Assembly (NCBI RefSeq): GCF_000975265.2
Contig: NZ_CP083405.1
Span: 2,170,001-2,234,000 of the forward strand
DNA length: 64,000 nucleotides
DNA from: Mycobacterium lepromatosis
GTDB taxonomy: Bacteria; Actinomycetota; Actinomycetes; Mycobacteriales; Mycobacteriaceae
Direction: 5' to 3'
Shown: piece by piece, positions 10,191-20,461 of the stretch
How positions within the stretch are numbered: the first letter of the stretch is position 1
Layout: each line of letters begins with the position of its first letter
Program-made: the position numbers and the translations under genes
Notes under the pieces: model-generated
The model's input: the letters and a program-made list of their open reading frames with translations, nothing else
What the model was told of the DNA's origin: nothing
Database searches by the model: none

Positions 10191-11190
10191 GCTTTGAGTT
10201 CGCCTCTATCAGAGGCTTCGCGGAACCCGATCGTCCGGCCAGAACTCGACTGGGTATGACCAGTTCAACGACGTGATTCTTGGGCTACGGGTAGTCTACC
10301 CCGATTGGCACACTGGCCCTGGGCAGCGCGCTCTTCTAAGCCGCGGGATCCCCGATCTGCGGCAAATACTGATAGACCCCAAGGGCGCCTCAGACATCAT
10401 AACCCAGGTACGGTGGTCATGTAACCGCGCGCTGCAGACCGTTTAATACGAAGCGTGGTCGTTCCTCGATTTCGAGACCCGGGTTACGGCACTGCGGGCG
10501 GTCCACCGATACCACCGTTATTCGACTCTCTGAGAAGGCTAAGACAAGGGCCAATCTCGCCACCACCAAGTCGATCGGCAAAAGCCAAATCACTGGCGAC
10601 TGCTTAGACGTCACCGTGTTCGAAGGCACCAAGGAACACGTCGAGAACCGGCAGGCCGAAACCGGTGCACTGCTGACACGGCCCAGAGCGGCACATCGCT
10701 GAGAGAGGGGCCAGTACAGACTTGGGGGGGAGCGCGACTGATTCGCCGTGCCATACCTGCGCGAAGCCCTGCTAGCAGCAAGCCCGCTCTGCGAGACGCT
10801 CAAGACCGCCACCAAATGGTCCAACATTCCCGCGCTTAAGACCACGGTCACCGACGCGCTGACCAGCGCGTTAACCGCATTGGGCACAACGGCTCTGGTG
10901 ATCTGTCACGTGTCGCACGTGTACCCCAGCGGTGTGTCATTGTACTGCACGGTCGTCGCCGAGCAGCGGGACAATCCGATCGAGCAGTGGCGGGCCTCCA
11001 AGAAGACCGCTTTGGATGCGATCATGGCCACCGGCGGAAACATCACCCACAACCGTGCGGTGCACGCCGACCACCGACCTTGGATGCACAATAGAGTGGT
11101 CGATCTGGGGTATACAAGTGTTGCGTGCGATCAATGCGACGTTGGATCTGGACGAAATTCTCGGTACCGGCAAGCTGATTCCGTAACCCA
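10191..11190 (+). pseudogene. 5'-truncated FAD-linked alkyl-DHAP-synthase-like flavoprotein (Rv2251-like)
   Basis: C-terminal two-thirds of a flavoprotein of the AgpS/GlcD type. It starts abruptly in the FAD-binding region (ASIRGFAE then QNSTGYDQFNDVILGLRVV), and continues through ALRAVHRY, RLSEKAKTRANLATTKSI, SQITGDCLDVTVFEGTKEHV, PYLREALLA, CETLKTATKWSNIPALKTTV, LVICHVSHVYPSGVSLY, NPIEQWRASKKTALDAIMAT and HADHRPWM. Frameshifts and stops occur near 10340, 10370, 10445 and 11110. The next gene is a diacylglycerol kinase remnant, reproducing the Rv2251-Rv2252 order. Confidence 0.78.
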
Positions 11191-11215
11191 AGTACGCCAG
11201 CGCGAAATCGCCCAT

Positions 11216-12136
11216 ATGATTGTGTTGACCAATCCCCTGTCGGGGCATGGCAATGCAATAGAAGCGGCACGACACGCGATCAACTGGCTGCGACAGCACG
11301 ACTTGAAGATCGTGGAAATCATCGGTGATGATGCTGAAAATACAAGATATCTCGCTGACACGGCACTCGAGAAAGGCACCGACGCGGTGGTAGTGACTGG
11401 TGGTGACGACGCCATCTCCAACGCACTGCAGGTCCTGGCAGGCAACGACATTCTGATGGGAATCATCCCAGCTGGAACCGGTAACGATCATGCTCGTAAA
11501 TTCAACATTCCTACAAAGGATCCCGAAGCTGCTGCCAATATCATCGTTGATGGCTGGACAGAAACCTTTGACTTGAGCAAGATTCAGTGTGGCGAGGGAA
11601 GCAAAAAGTGGTACAAGTGGTTGGCGCTGTAGCGACAACTGGATTCGATTCACTGGTGACCGATCACGCCAACAGAATGCGCTGTTCACAAGGACAATTG
11701 CGCTACTATCTGGTGATAGTCGCCGAACTGCCACAGCTGCGACCCTTGCCGTATCGGTTGGTCCTCGACGGAACCCGGGAAATCGAGAGCGATATCATGC
11801 TCGCAGCCTTCGGCAATACCCGCAATTATGTCGGAGGGACTGCTGATCTGTCCCGACGCCGATCACAGCGACGTCCTGCTCGACATCACCATGGTGAACG
11901 AAGCACCCAGGACCAAGCTGATCCACTTATTCCCTACTATAGTAAAAGGCACCCATATCAACCTCGACGGGGTCAGCACAGCGCGTGCCAAGTCAATCCA
12001 CGTTGAGTGCCCCAGCATCAATGCCTATGCCGATGGCAATTTCGCGTGCCTGCTTCCCGCCGAAATCTCCGCGGTCACCGGCGCGCTACAGATCCTTCGT
12101 CCACACCGGCCACCCGTTATCCGACCCCACGACTGA
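11216..12136 (+). pseudogene. Decayed diacylglycerol kinase-family lipid kinase (Rv2252-like)
   Basis: Begins at an ATG (11216) with MIVLTNPLSGHGNAIEAARH, the nucleotide-binding start of the DAGK/sphingosine-kinase fold. It continues DAVVVTGGDDAISNALQVL (normally GGDG) and GIIPAGTGNDHARKF. After EGSKKWY it shifts frame near 11605-11635 and returns as TGFDSLVTDHANRM, YLVIVAELPQLRPL, a segment near 11770, VGGTADL, and ICPDADHSDVLLDITMV to PVIRPHD and a TGA at 12134. The GGDG glycine is replaced by D, a further sign of relaxed selection. Its last 20 bp overlap the convergent DUF3145 gene. Confidence 0.8.
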
Positions 12137-12629
12137 GCCAGGTCACCTCACCGACGTCACCACCGTCGCGATACACCTCGAGCGCATCGTCCCACGCCGT
12201 TCCCAGCACCGAATCCAGTTCGGCGGCAAGTGTGTCGGCTCCGTGAGCCATCATCGCCCGAAGTCGCATCTCCCCGACCATGATGTCACCGTTGGCACTC
12301 ATCGACCCGCTCCACAACCCCAGCTGCGGTGTGTGACTGAACCGCTGACCGTCGACTCCGGGGCTGGGATCCTCGGTGACCTCGAACCGCAGCACCGACC
12401 ACGAGCGCAACGCGTTGGCCAATCTGGCACCGGTACCCACCGGTCCAATCCAGTTGGTGATCGCACGCAGCTGCCCCGGCATTGCTGGCTGCGGTGTCCA
12501 CACCAAATTCGCCTTAGCCTGCAGGGTCGACGACAATGCCCACTCGACATGCGGGCATACCGCCGCGGGTGAGGCGTGGACATACACCACGCCCGCCGTG
12601 GCATCGGCAAATTGATTCGACGCACGCAT
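12117..12629 (-). CDS. DUF3145 family protein (Rv2256c-like)
   Basis: Intact 170-residue protein of unknown function, conserved in actinobacteria. The start MRASNQFADATAGVVYVHAS is supported by AAGGAG six nt upstream. Conserved stretches include AVCPHVEWALSSTLQAKANL, GARLANALRSWSVLRFEVTE, HTPQLGLWSGSMSANGD, VGEMRLRAMM and LGTAWDDALEVYRDGG. No signal peptide or membrane segment is evident, so it is probably cytosolic. It remains open between a dead lipid kinase and decayed neighbours, implying purifying selection. The next upstream gene on this strand is the intact serine hydrolase, 139 bp away. Confidence 0.88.
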   Translation of the reverse strand: MRASNQFADATAGVVYVHASPAAVCPHVEWALSSTLQAKANLVWTPQPAMPGQLRAITNWIGPVGTGARLANALRSWSVLRFEVTEDPSPGVDGQRFSHTPQLGLWSGSMSANGDIMVGEMRLRAMMAHGADTLAAELDSVLGTAWDDALEVYRDGGDVGEVTWLSRGVG

Positions 12630-12768
12630 CTGCTACTCCTTCGGTTCCACGAGGGACGTCTTCCCCAACGACCTGGTGAACCCGACGAACAAGATACTTG
12701 CCGATATTTGTTGTGTCTTGCGTGCCTATTGTGCCTTGTGAGACCCGTGTTGCGCTAGTCTGCAATCT

Positions 12769-13590
12769 CTATCGGGCGTACTCGGATATCACGGCGTCGG
12801 AAATCGCCGGCCACAGCTGCAGTGCCCACTCCCCGAAATCGCGATCCGTAAGGACCACCAACGCTAGCTCCGCCTCCGGATCGGCCCAGATAAAACCGCC
12901 TGATTGACCGAAATGGCCGTATGTTCGGGCCGAGTTGAGGGTGCCGGTCCAATGCGGTAGTTTTGAATTCTTGATCTCATAACCCAGTCCCCAATCGTTG
13001 GGACGCTGCACGCCGTGCCCGGGCAACACACCGTCCAAGTCGGGGAATTGCACAGACGTAGCTTCCGCATGCATTTGCGCCGAGACCGTCGCAGGACGCA
13101 GCAAATCACTAGCGAATGCGGCCAGATCCGCTACTGTCGAGGTGGCCCCAAACCCAGCAGCCCACGCACCATCCTTTAGCTTGGTAGCTGACATCGCCAG
13201 TGGCTCGAACACCGCCTCGGTGAGGTAACGGCCGAATCCAATCCCCGACTCCTGCTGCACAGTCTCGGCCAGCACCCTAAAGCCGTAATTCGAATAAATC
13301 CGACGGGTGCCGGGCGGGGCCATCACGTACTTGGAGTGCATCGCCAAGCCTGATGCATGCGCTAGTAGATGGCGGACCGTAGAGCCAGGCGGACCGGCCA
13401 CGGTGTCAAAGTCGACAACCCCTTCCTCGATGGCGATTTGCACGGCTCGGGCCACCAGTGGTTTGGTGACCGAGGCCAGCGCGAACACCCGCTCGGTGTC
13501 GCCGCGAGCGGCCAACACGCCGGTGGGTCCGACCACCGCGGCAGCGGTAGTCGGAACCGGCCAGTCATCGATCGCGTCCAGAGCTGCCAT
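12769..13590 (-). CDS. Beta-lactamase-fold serine hydrolase (Rv2257c-like)
   Basis: Intact 273-residue penicillin-binding-protein/class C beta-lactamase-type hydrolase; the substrate is unknown. The catalytic triad of motifs is present: SVTK (S40-K43), YSN (Y99-N101) and HFG in place of KTG (H226-G228), the usual pattern for EstB/AmpH-like enzymes. No signal peptide is seen, so it is likely cytoplasmic. The start at ATG 13590 gives the length expected for this family member (about 272). It lies beside the DUF3145 gene and the decayed methyltransferase, the Rv2256c-Rv2257c-Rv2258c order. Confidence 0.88.
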   Translation of the reverse strand: MAALDAIDDWPVPTTAAAVVGPTGVLAARGDTERVFALASVTKPLVARAVQIAIEEGVVDFDTVAGPPGSTVRHLLAHASGLAMHSKYVMAPPGTRRIYSNYGFRVLAETVQQESGIGFGRYLTEAVFEPLAMSATKLKDGAWAAGFGATSTVADLAAFASDLLRPATVSAQMHAEATSVQFPDLDGVLPGHGVQRPNDWGLGYEIKNSKLPHWTGTLNSARTYGHFGQSGGFIWADPEAELALVVLTDRDFGEWALQLWPAISDAVISEYAR

Positions 13591-13738
13591 TAGGTTAAAT
13601 AGAACAATTTTGTGGCGATGTAGTAATTGTTGATCGGGTCGGACTCGATCTCGACCACCCGCACGTCGTCAAATCCGACGTCGCCGAGCATCGTGGTGGC
13701 CAGCTGCCTTCCCCACACCGCATCCAATCCGGCACCTT

Positions 13739-13772
13739 GTAGTGCATCAGTGAGGGTAGTGCATCAGTGAGG
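13739..13772. repeat. 17-bp perfect tandem duplication
   Basis: Bases 13739-13755 are repeated exactly at 13756-13772, starting GTAGTGCATCAG. Seventeen is not a multiple of three, so the duplication shifts the frame of the methyltransferase remnant in which it lies. Confidence 0.95.
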
Positions 13773-14573
13773 CCGTATACAGTTAAGTGCTCATCGAGAC
13801 ATCGACATTGTCTTCGAGCTGGCTTGACACCTTGATGTTGGCCATTAGGATCACATCGCCGGGTCGCAGGGTGCGATAGATCATTTTCCAGCATCCGCAC
13901 CGGCTGTGTCTGATCGTGAATGGTGTCGAAAACGATGATGACATCATAGGCAGCAGCCCTATCTAACCGGACCAGATTGTGGCTCTCAACGGTCACGTTT
14001 CCTAGACTAAGTCGCGCCACCTCCGTGGTGTGGATCGCAATGGCCTCATCGAAAAAGTCGATGCCGGTGAATCGGCTCGCGGAGAAAGCTCGTACCAACA
14101 CATTGATCGCATGACCACTGCCGCAATCGAAATCGGCGACGTCAGCTCCAGACCGCAAGTGTTCCGGAAAGCCGTAGACCAGGGACAGCACCACATCGAC
14201 GAGCGCTGCATCAAAAATCGTACCGCTCATCTCGGCCATCAACAAGTGGAAGCGCGGATTCACCGTAGGGCAAGCCGCCGTCGACGCGGAAACCCCCGAT
14301 GAGATGCTGTTCAAACCCGCTAAACAGCGGAATGAACTGAGCCACCAAGGCGAGATGATCTACCCCGGCCGCCCGCGTTAGCACGGCTGCACGGTGGGTT
14401 GGGAACGAGTAGGTCCTGGTATCGGCGTCGTAGTCAACGACATGCCCGATGGCCGTGCCATCCAACCACTCCCGGACGTAGCACTCGTTGAGCGCGGCGT
14501 CGGACACGATCTAGGTGCTAGTGGCGAGCGGAAGCTCGGCCATCGTGTCCGGTAGAGCGGTCTGGTCTCCGAC

Positions 14574-14610
14574 GCTCATGAACAGCGCCAATCTGGCGCT
14601 GTTCATGAGC
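14574..14610. repeat. Perfect 17-bp inverted repeat with 3-nt loop
   Basis: The arms 14574-14590 and 14594-14610 are exact reverse complements, separated by ATC. The repeat lies inside the N-terminal part of the Rv2258c-like pseudogene and encodes the near-palindromic peptide [12 protein letters not shown]. Because most of that peptide is what I recall in the intact homolog, this is probably an existing quasi-palindrome made perfect. Confidence 0.95.
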
Positions 14611-14702
14611 GCAACTGTCCTCTCGACGAATGCTTCGGTGGTTTCGGAGCAGGTCTCGGCTGCCCTCACACTAAGAGACGCTACAACCGTATGTTGGACA
14701 CC

Positions 14703-15788
14703 ATGAGTCAGACGGTACGCGGCGTGATTTCGCGCAAGAAGGGCGAACCCGTCGAACTGGTGGACATCGTCGTACCAGATCCCGGGCCGGGGGAGGCCGT
14801 GGTCGACGTCATCGCATGCGGAGTGTGCCACACCGACCTGACCTACCGCGAAGGCGGCATCAATGACAGGTATCCGTTCCTGCTCGGCCATGAAGCAGCC
14901 GGCACGGTTGAGGTCGTCGGGCCAGGAGTGACCGCGGTCGAGCCGGGCGACTTCGTAATCCTGAACTGGCGCGCCGTGTGCGGACAGTGCCGGGCCTGCA
15001 AACGCGGCAGGCCAATCTACTGCTTCGACACATTCAATGCCCAACAGAAAACGACGCTGACCGACGGCACCGAACTTATCCCAGCGCTGGGCATCGGAGC
15101 CTTCGCCGACAAGACGCTGGTGCACTCTGGTCAATGCACCAAAGTCGATCCCGGTGCCGATCCAGCGGTCGCCGGCCTGCTGGGCTGCGGGGTGATGGCC
15201 GGGTTGGGCGCCGCGATCAATACCGCCGCCGTGAGCCGAGACGACACCGTCGCGGTGATCGGCTGCGGCGGTGTGGGCGATGCCGCGATCGCCGGGGCCG
15301 CGCTGGTCGGTGCCAACCGGATCATCGCAGTCGACACCGATGACACGAAACTGGAGTGGGCTCGCACGTTCGGCGCCACCCACACCGTTAACGCCCTCGA
15401 ACTCGAAGTCGTCAAAACCATCCAGAACCTAACCAACGGCTTCGGCGTCGACGTGGTGATCGACACGGTCGGCCAGCCCGAAACCTGGACGCAGGCCTTC
15501 TACGCTCGCGATCTCGCCGGAACCGTTGTACTGGTGGGTGTACCGACGCCCGACATGCGCCTGGACATGCCGCTGCTAGACTTTTTCTCTCATGGTGGTT
15601 CGCTGAAGTCATCGTGGTACGGTGATTGCCTACCTCAACGTGACTTCCCCACCCTGATTGACCTCTATCTGCAAGGTCGGCTGCCATTGGACAAATTCGT
15701 CTCCGAACGCATCGGGCTGGGCGACGTCGAGGAGGCATTCCATAAGATGCACTGCGGTAAAGTGCTGCGCTCGGTGGTCATACTGTGA
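14703..15788 (+). CDS. mscR: S-nitrosomycothiol reductase / mycothiol-dependent formaldehyde dehydrogenase
   Basis: Zinc- and NAD-dependent class III-type alcohol dehydrogenase that reduces S-nitrosomycothiol and oxidises the formaldehyde-mycothiol adduct, in the cytosol. The 361-residue product (ATG 14703; an in-frame start at 14691 would add four residues) has the expected length. Catalytic zinc ligands are C39 in CGVCHTDL and H63 in LGHEAAG; the structural zinc ligands are C93, C96, C99 and C107. The NAD-binding GCGGVGDAA lies in the Rossmann domain near residue 185. It is intact between two pseudogenes, in Rv2259 context, which suggests mycothiol-based redox defence is retained. Confidence 0.95.
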   Translation: MSQTVRGVISRKKGEPVELVDIVVPDPGPGEAVVDVIACGVCHTDLTYREGGINDRYPFLLGHEAAGTVEVVGPGVTAVEPGDFVILNWRAVCGQCRACKRGRPIYCFDTFNAQQKTTLTDGTELIPALGIGAFADKTLVHSGQCTKVDPGADPAVAGLLGCGVMAGLGAAINTAAVSRDDTVAVIGCGGVGDAAIAGAALVGANRIIAVDTDDTKLEWARTFGATHTVNALELEVVKTIQNLTNGFGVDVVIDTVGQPETWTQAFYARDLAGTVVLVGVPTPDMRLDMPLLDFFSHGGSLKSSWYGDCLPQRDFPTLIDLYLQGRLPLDKFVSERIGLGDVEEAFHKMHCGKVLRSVVIL

Positions 15789-16320
15789 TTGAACGGGTAG
15801 TCACCGACTAGACCTTCGAACTCCACAGTGGCAGTTGGAAAATCGATAATAACATCTGAATCGTCAGTGACGACGCCGAGGTCGTGATTTTCAACGCCAC
15901 CCCCACTCCTCGGCACCGATCGTGGCGGCAATCGATGGCCACACAACGTCGTGGCGGTGGTGTGTACCCATGGCCACAACAATCACATCATAGTGGCTCC
16001 CGAGCTCGGCGAGACGCTAAACGCGCCCGTTCTGTTTCACCATAAGGATGACATCGATATAGAGAATAACGCATCTGAACAAGGAGTTTCGCAATGTTTT
16101 CGACGAAGATACAGGGCGTATCGTCGGAACCGAGTTGCGAGCAGTATACACCCCGGGCGACTCCCCCTGGATCAGTGCGCTGGTATGTCGCCGAGTTGGA
16201 CTCCGAAACGGGTGTGGTGTTCAGTGACGACACCTTGTTCCCCGGCGGTCCGGGCACTATCGGACGTTCGTTCTCCGATTTCCGACAATTCTGCAGTCCA
16301 CCTCAGGGCGACTCGGCGTG
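15785..16320 (+). pseudogene. Decayed metallo-beta-lactamase-fold hydrolase (Rv2260-like)
   Basis: Begins at the mscR stop codon (MIERVVTD then a stop). Frames shift repeatedly: NVVAVVCTHGHNNHIIVAPE contains an altered HxHxxH-type metal motif (HGHNNH), followed by LFHHKDD, then VYTPGDSP, VAELDSETGVVFSDDTLFPG and GPGTIGRSFSDF. The stops and the broken motif show it is inactive. In H37Rv the corresponding gene directly follows mscR and is probably co-transcribed with it. Confidence 0.75.
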
Positions 16321-16514
16321 CTGCCCACACCCATCACCCCGCAACCCACCCACAACAGGACGCACACATAAATTACACTCGGCAATCTCGCAGCAAATAA
16401 AGCTAACCGCTGTCCTGGACCCTGCGCTTATCAGCCTCGAACTCTTCCTAAGGCAATGTTCCCGAATATCGCAGCGCTACTAGCTTTTTGAATCACTCAA
16501 GGCAGACACTCTAG

Positions 16515-16835
16515 TCAGTGAGTTCCTAGGATCATGGCCGGTGTAGTCATCAAGAGTTGAGACAACATAGCCGAGAACGCCTTCTGCCCGGTGCAGGCCA
16601 CCCAGGTCACTGACGGCGCTAAATCGATCAAGCTGACCACAAACACCGCAACAAACAGCCACACCAGAAAGCCGTACGAACTTTGATGATCAAAGGCCAG
16701 TCGCGAGTTCATGAATCTGCGACCCTGACCTTCGGTGGTGACGTTGTAGTTACCATCGACGAAACCAGCGGCCAACACCACCAACATAGCGATGGCGACA
16801 GCCAGAGAAATCCTGGCGAGCCGTCGGCTCTTCAC
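16515..16835 (-). other. Small hydrophobic ORF, possible remnant of an Rv2261c-like tail
   Basis: A 106-codon minus-strand frame starts MKSRRLARISLAVAIAMLVV and has two clear membrane segments (AVAIAMLVVLAAGF and GFLVWLFVAVFVVSLIDLA) and perhaps a third. It directly follows the decayed Lnt gene. I do not recognise the family; it may be a real small membrane protein or a chance-open part of the decayed region. Confidence 0.35.
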
Positions 16836-16847
16836 CCACGCAGTGGA

Positions 16848-18018
16848 TCATCGCGACAAAAGGGGCGCCAACAAAATAGCGCAAAGCCCAGGATCGCGAA
16901 ATATCAGCACCAGAACCTGATATCCTAGCCGTTGGTACAGAGGGGCACTCGACGCCAACGAGACGGTGACCACGACCACACCCTGGTAGCCCAACGGGAA
17001 CCACGCCAGCCAGCGACCCCCAGCATCGAAGGCCAAGCTATCGCCCGATAATCCAACGTGCACCGCCGGACATCCTACCTCGACTACGTGAACCGCGGGC
17101 AAGGCGGCCAGCTGCGGCTGCACCCAAGTCCCGTGAAACGTTGAAGTGGAACTCAAATACACCAACAACTCGGCGCCAAGCTTCACCTTACGATGAACAC
17201 GGTCGGAAAACGTTGTCTCGTAGCTGATCAACGGTCCGATCACGAGTGTGGTCGGCGAGCTAATCCGCAGCACCACCGGACCAGTGTCCCGTTGCCGGTC
17301 CTCATCAGCGACTTTGGTGACTTTGGTGTAGTGGGTGGTCCAGCCAAAAACTTTCCGGAACGGCACATATGCACCGAACGGAACCAAACGGGATTTCTGG
17401 TAACTACGCAGTGTTCCGTTTTCTCCGACGAGTTTCGCAGACTTGTAGATTCGGCCGCTCGGTGCCGCAGCATCGACATTGACCAACAGGTCCACTCCCA
17501 CGTGCAGCGACAAATCGATTAGCCGGTCCACGACTTCGGGGTGACTGGTAACGCCTTGTCCAACACTACATTTCTCCCCAAACCACCAAATCCGGCAGCC
17601 GACTCGCAACCGTTGTGGTGAACGTCTCGCTGGCCACTTGCTGAGCCCGCAAGTCGACAATGTTGTCTGACTGCACCAGCACCACCCGCACTGTCGGACT
17701 GCAAACCGGTGCCGGACCCAGCAAGTACCAGTCCGGGCCAACTCCTGCGCACGACATCACCCTCACTCGGAAGCCGCATACGACATCGACGCGGTACGCA
17801 CCACCAAGAGCAGCTGCACCACGCCGAACTAGGTCAGCCACCACCACACCGGCACGGAAAAGCGAAGACAGACACTACACCGACGGCCAGCCGAGGATGT
17901 GCTCTCGACAGAGCTATCGAACACGCACCCATATACCACCAGAATGCCTCCCGGATTCGCTGGCGGCCAAGCGAAGAGGACGCTAAGAGCCATCAGAAAT
18001 AAGGGGGTAATACGCATG
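16848..18018 (-). pseudogene. Decayed apolipoprotein N-acyltransferase (Lnt-like, Rv2262c)
   Basis: Membrane enzyme that N-acylates lipoproteins. The N-terminal remnant begins [20 protein letters not shown] (from about 18018) and most of the multi-helix region is missing. The nitrilase-like domain is recognisable in pieces: VRVVLVQSDNIVDLRAQQVA, RLPDLVVWGEM (glutamate region), then after a shift GVDLLVNVDAA, YQKSRLVPFGAYVPFR (with the catalytic-lysine block), LISYETTFSD (normally C-Y-E) and FPLGYQGVV. Frameshifts near 17570 and 17780 plus loss of membrane helices make it non-functional. Confidence 0.75.
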
Positions 18019-18700
18019 GCAAACGATTTCGTCACCACCGTGCCCGATCTGTCGGTGAAGCCGGCAATCGTCACCGGGGCAAACAGTGGTCTGCGATTCG
18101 GGCTGGCTCGGCGGCTATCGGCCGTCGGCGCCGACGTCGTGATGGCGATCCACAACCGCGCCACGGTTCCCGACGCCAAACTGGCCATCAAATCCCTCGA
18201 CCCATATTATTCGCTTGTCACCGCTGCGGCGTTTTGGGTGAACAACTCAACGCCGAGGGCCGCCCATAGACGTTCTGATCGACAATACCAGCGTCATCAT
18301 GACACCACCGCCGACAGTTTCGAGTTGCAGTTCGGCAGCAACCATCTCGGACACTTCGCGCTGACTGCACACCTGGTGCCGCTATTGTTTTGCCACCAAG
18401 TGCGTGGTCCCGCTAACGCCGCGCATTCCAGCTTGACTAAGATCCAACTTGCAGATCAGCAGACCCTCACGCGGCCGGCAAAAGGCCTGCACTAATGGAA
18501 CGTGTAATACAAGATACATATGGACGTCATGGTGTTCCACGCCCTTCCTACGGAGGAGATCGACGAGGGGATTCTGCCCGCGCTCTACACGCGTCCGCCA
18601 CACCGCAAGCCGGGGACGGCGCTTTCTGCAAGCCGCGCAGCTTCGAAGAAGCGACAGGGCGGTATCGAGCCCGGCCAAGGTGCCCAAACAAGCCGGTAGA
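18016..18700 (+). pseudogene. Decayed short-chain dehydrogenase (Rv2263-like)
   Basis: Starts [20 protein letters not shown] with AAATAAGGGGG upstream. The Rossmann motif reads [15 protein letters not shown] (TGxxxGxG with the last glycine intact). After [11 protein letters not shown] and AKLAIKSL the frame shifts at about 18220, and later pieces [21 protein letters not shown] resemble the NxxG...LGHF block of SDR oxidoreductases. The YxxxK active-site region is not found. Divergent from the Lnt remnant, as in Rv2262c-Rv2263. Confidence 0.75.
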
Positions 18701-18779
18701 CAGTGACGGCCGGCGATTGTGAGAGCTTTCTGAGCAGTTCACCGGCGCCAGTTAAGTGGCACCTAGCTAGTGACTTTGG

Positions 18780-20215
18780 TCGTTAGAACGTTGAGAAGTG
18801 CCTTGGAGTTTTTGGGTTGAGTTCGGTAGGAGTCGAGCCTTGTCGATGGTGTGCCACCCCATTTGCCACAGCGGTAGTGCGGGTATATGATTGGCGGTGA
18901 GCAACGTACGCAGCAGCCTGGCGTGGGGTGTAGAAGATCGCGAACCGCAGTCCGTCAGTTAGGTGGTAGCGGTTCTTACCGAGGCCCGAGCTGCACTGGC
19001 TTTTGTTGATGATGCTTGTGTCGGTGAGCACGCTGGTGCATAGGGCGCTGAACCACAGAGCCGGGGGGCTGTGCTGCCATCCTCGGTGAGAGTGGGTGAT
19101 CCAGTTCAAAGGCTAGACTCGCAAAGACACAGCCCTGGTTGACCGGTTCCGTATCGAGCGGACGGCTATGGCCTACGCGCGCGGACCTGTAACGCATCGA
19201 GATGGCATAGGTGCCGCCAGCAGCCCGCATCGTCGGGGTCGTTGATAACGGTTTGATGCCCAGCAACCGCCCCATCCTTCAAATAGATTTGACTAGATTT
19301 GACGCGCAAGTGTCGGTAGAAGGCGTTGACGTTGACCTCGGTGCTGTAAGTGACTATGTGAATACTTTTTTGTCACTCACCCACCTTTGCTCCACAGCGT
19401 TAGCCGCGTTTGAAGCTTAATTTTTATCACTTCCAGTCGACCGATGTCGAGGTTATCGGCTATCAAGGCCGCGAAGAACCCCAAGCTCGGCGGGGAACAT
19501 TGACCACCAGGGTGTGAGGTTTCGACTCGGCGCATCAATAGCCCCCGCCAATAGCCTCCACGGCCGTGCTCTGTCAACGGCAACATCGACCACTAGTGTT
19601 GGGCGAACATCTGGATCGCATCTGGACCCAACCGATCGCAAATTGCCTGCAGCGCGAACGGATCGATGATTGTAGTCAACTCGTTGGACAATTTGGTGAG
19701 TCCTATACCGCTTTTGCTCGCCTGCCGTTGGGTCCGCTCATGCCCGTTGAGCTACATCTTCATTGGATATGGAAAATAGGCACAGAAGAACTTGACGATG
19801 CCGGCTCGAAATCAACGTCCCAAACATAGATAGATAGAAGTAAAAACACGTTACCCGTCGCTGAAATACGGTGAAGAGAAACTACACTCCCGATGTGTTT
19901 GTCGCGGTGTAAAACAGGCGACTTCTGGACCATTTCGATCGCAGCCTTACCGGCGCCTCCAGCTACGGCCTGCCCAGCCAAATACGGGCGTACATCACGT
20001 CGATCTTGCGGTTATTCCTGGCGAAACACACCACCAGGATTAACGGTCTTCAGCGAATGATGCTACCTCCCGGTGAAACCTAATACCAATCTTTTCCAGA
20101 ACCGCATGCGAAAGGATCGGATTGCCCCAGATGCTGGGTTAGCAACGCCATCACCTGCCCGCTCATCTACAGATGTGGCACATCACTGTTGAGGTGGATT
20201 CGATCCACACACCCG
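18780..20215 (-). pseudogene. Decayed large conserved actinobacterial protein of unknown function
   Basis: Minus-strand fragments line up with a family of about 450-500 residues that is widespread in actinobacteria and usually left as hypothetical. In order: VDRIHLNSDVPHL (about 20210), the KDWY region, VLHRDKHIGS, FLLLSIYVWDVDFEPA, ALQAICDRLGPDAIQMFAQH, WSMLPLTEHGRGGYW, FFAALIADNLDIGR, VNVNAFYRHLRVK, TVINDPDDAG, HLCHLDALQ, and near the end LTDCGSRSSTPHARLLRTLL, resembling a winged-helix segment. Stops and shifts are frequent. Family recognition is from memory and should be tested by a profile search. Confidence 0.5.
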
Positions 20216-20461
20216 ATATTCCAACCCACATGCCCATCACAGACATCGTGGATCCTCACCATCACAGCCATCAACGGCAGCCTCATCGGCCAAAGTCTAT
20301 CCTAGCCTCAGTAGCGTACTGCGCCTGAAGTTCGTTGAACATTCGCCGAGAACGAAAGCTGGGCGACGTCTCGCGGCGCATCGTGTACATGGTGTACGTG
20401 TCGCGGTAGCTACCGGAGTCGTTTACGCAACGCCGAACTAACGGCGGAGCAATTCTCGGCG

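Larger units (their letters stand above)
13595..14690 (-). pseudogene. Decayed SAM methyltransferase / winged-helix protein (Rv2258c-like)
   Basis: The N-terminal piece (about 14690-14511) reads [20 protein letters not shown] to LPLATST and stops. After a shift come [45 protein letters not shown] and a stop. The methyltransferase core follows: [31 protein letters not shown] (SAM motif I), [23 protein letters not shown] and [13 protein letters not shown]. It degenerates after a 17-bp tandem duplication. At least four disruptions are visible. It is divergent from mscR, with which it would have shared a promoter region. Confidence 0.85.

Noticed and set aside
10937..11734. 265-codon minus-strand open frame
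   Set aside because: Lies opposite the Rv2251- and Rv2252-like remnants, whose family sequence is on the plus strand; the minus translation has no recognisable motif.
14511..15383. 290-codon minus-strand open frame opposite mscR
   Set aside because: It is antisense to the well-supported mscR gene and has no family features; only its last part (14511-14690) coincides with the Rv2258c-like N-terminus.
18780..20215. Insertion-sequence transposase
   Set aside because: First considered because of the mosaic position, but no terminal inverted repeats, target duplication or DDE-type motifs were seen; the fragments fit a different conserved family better.
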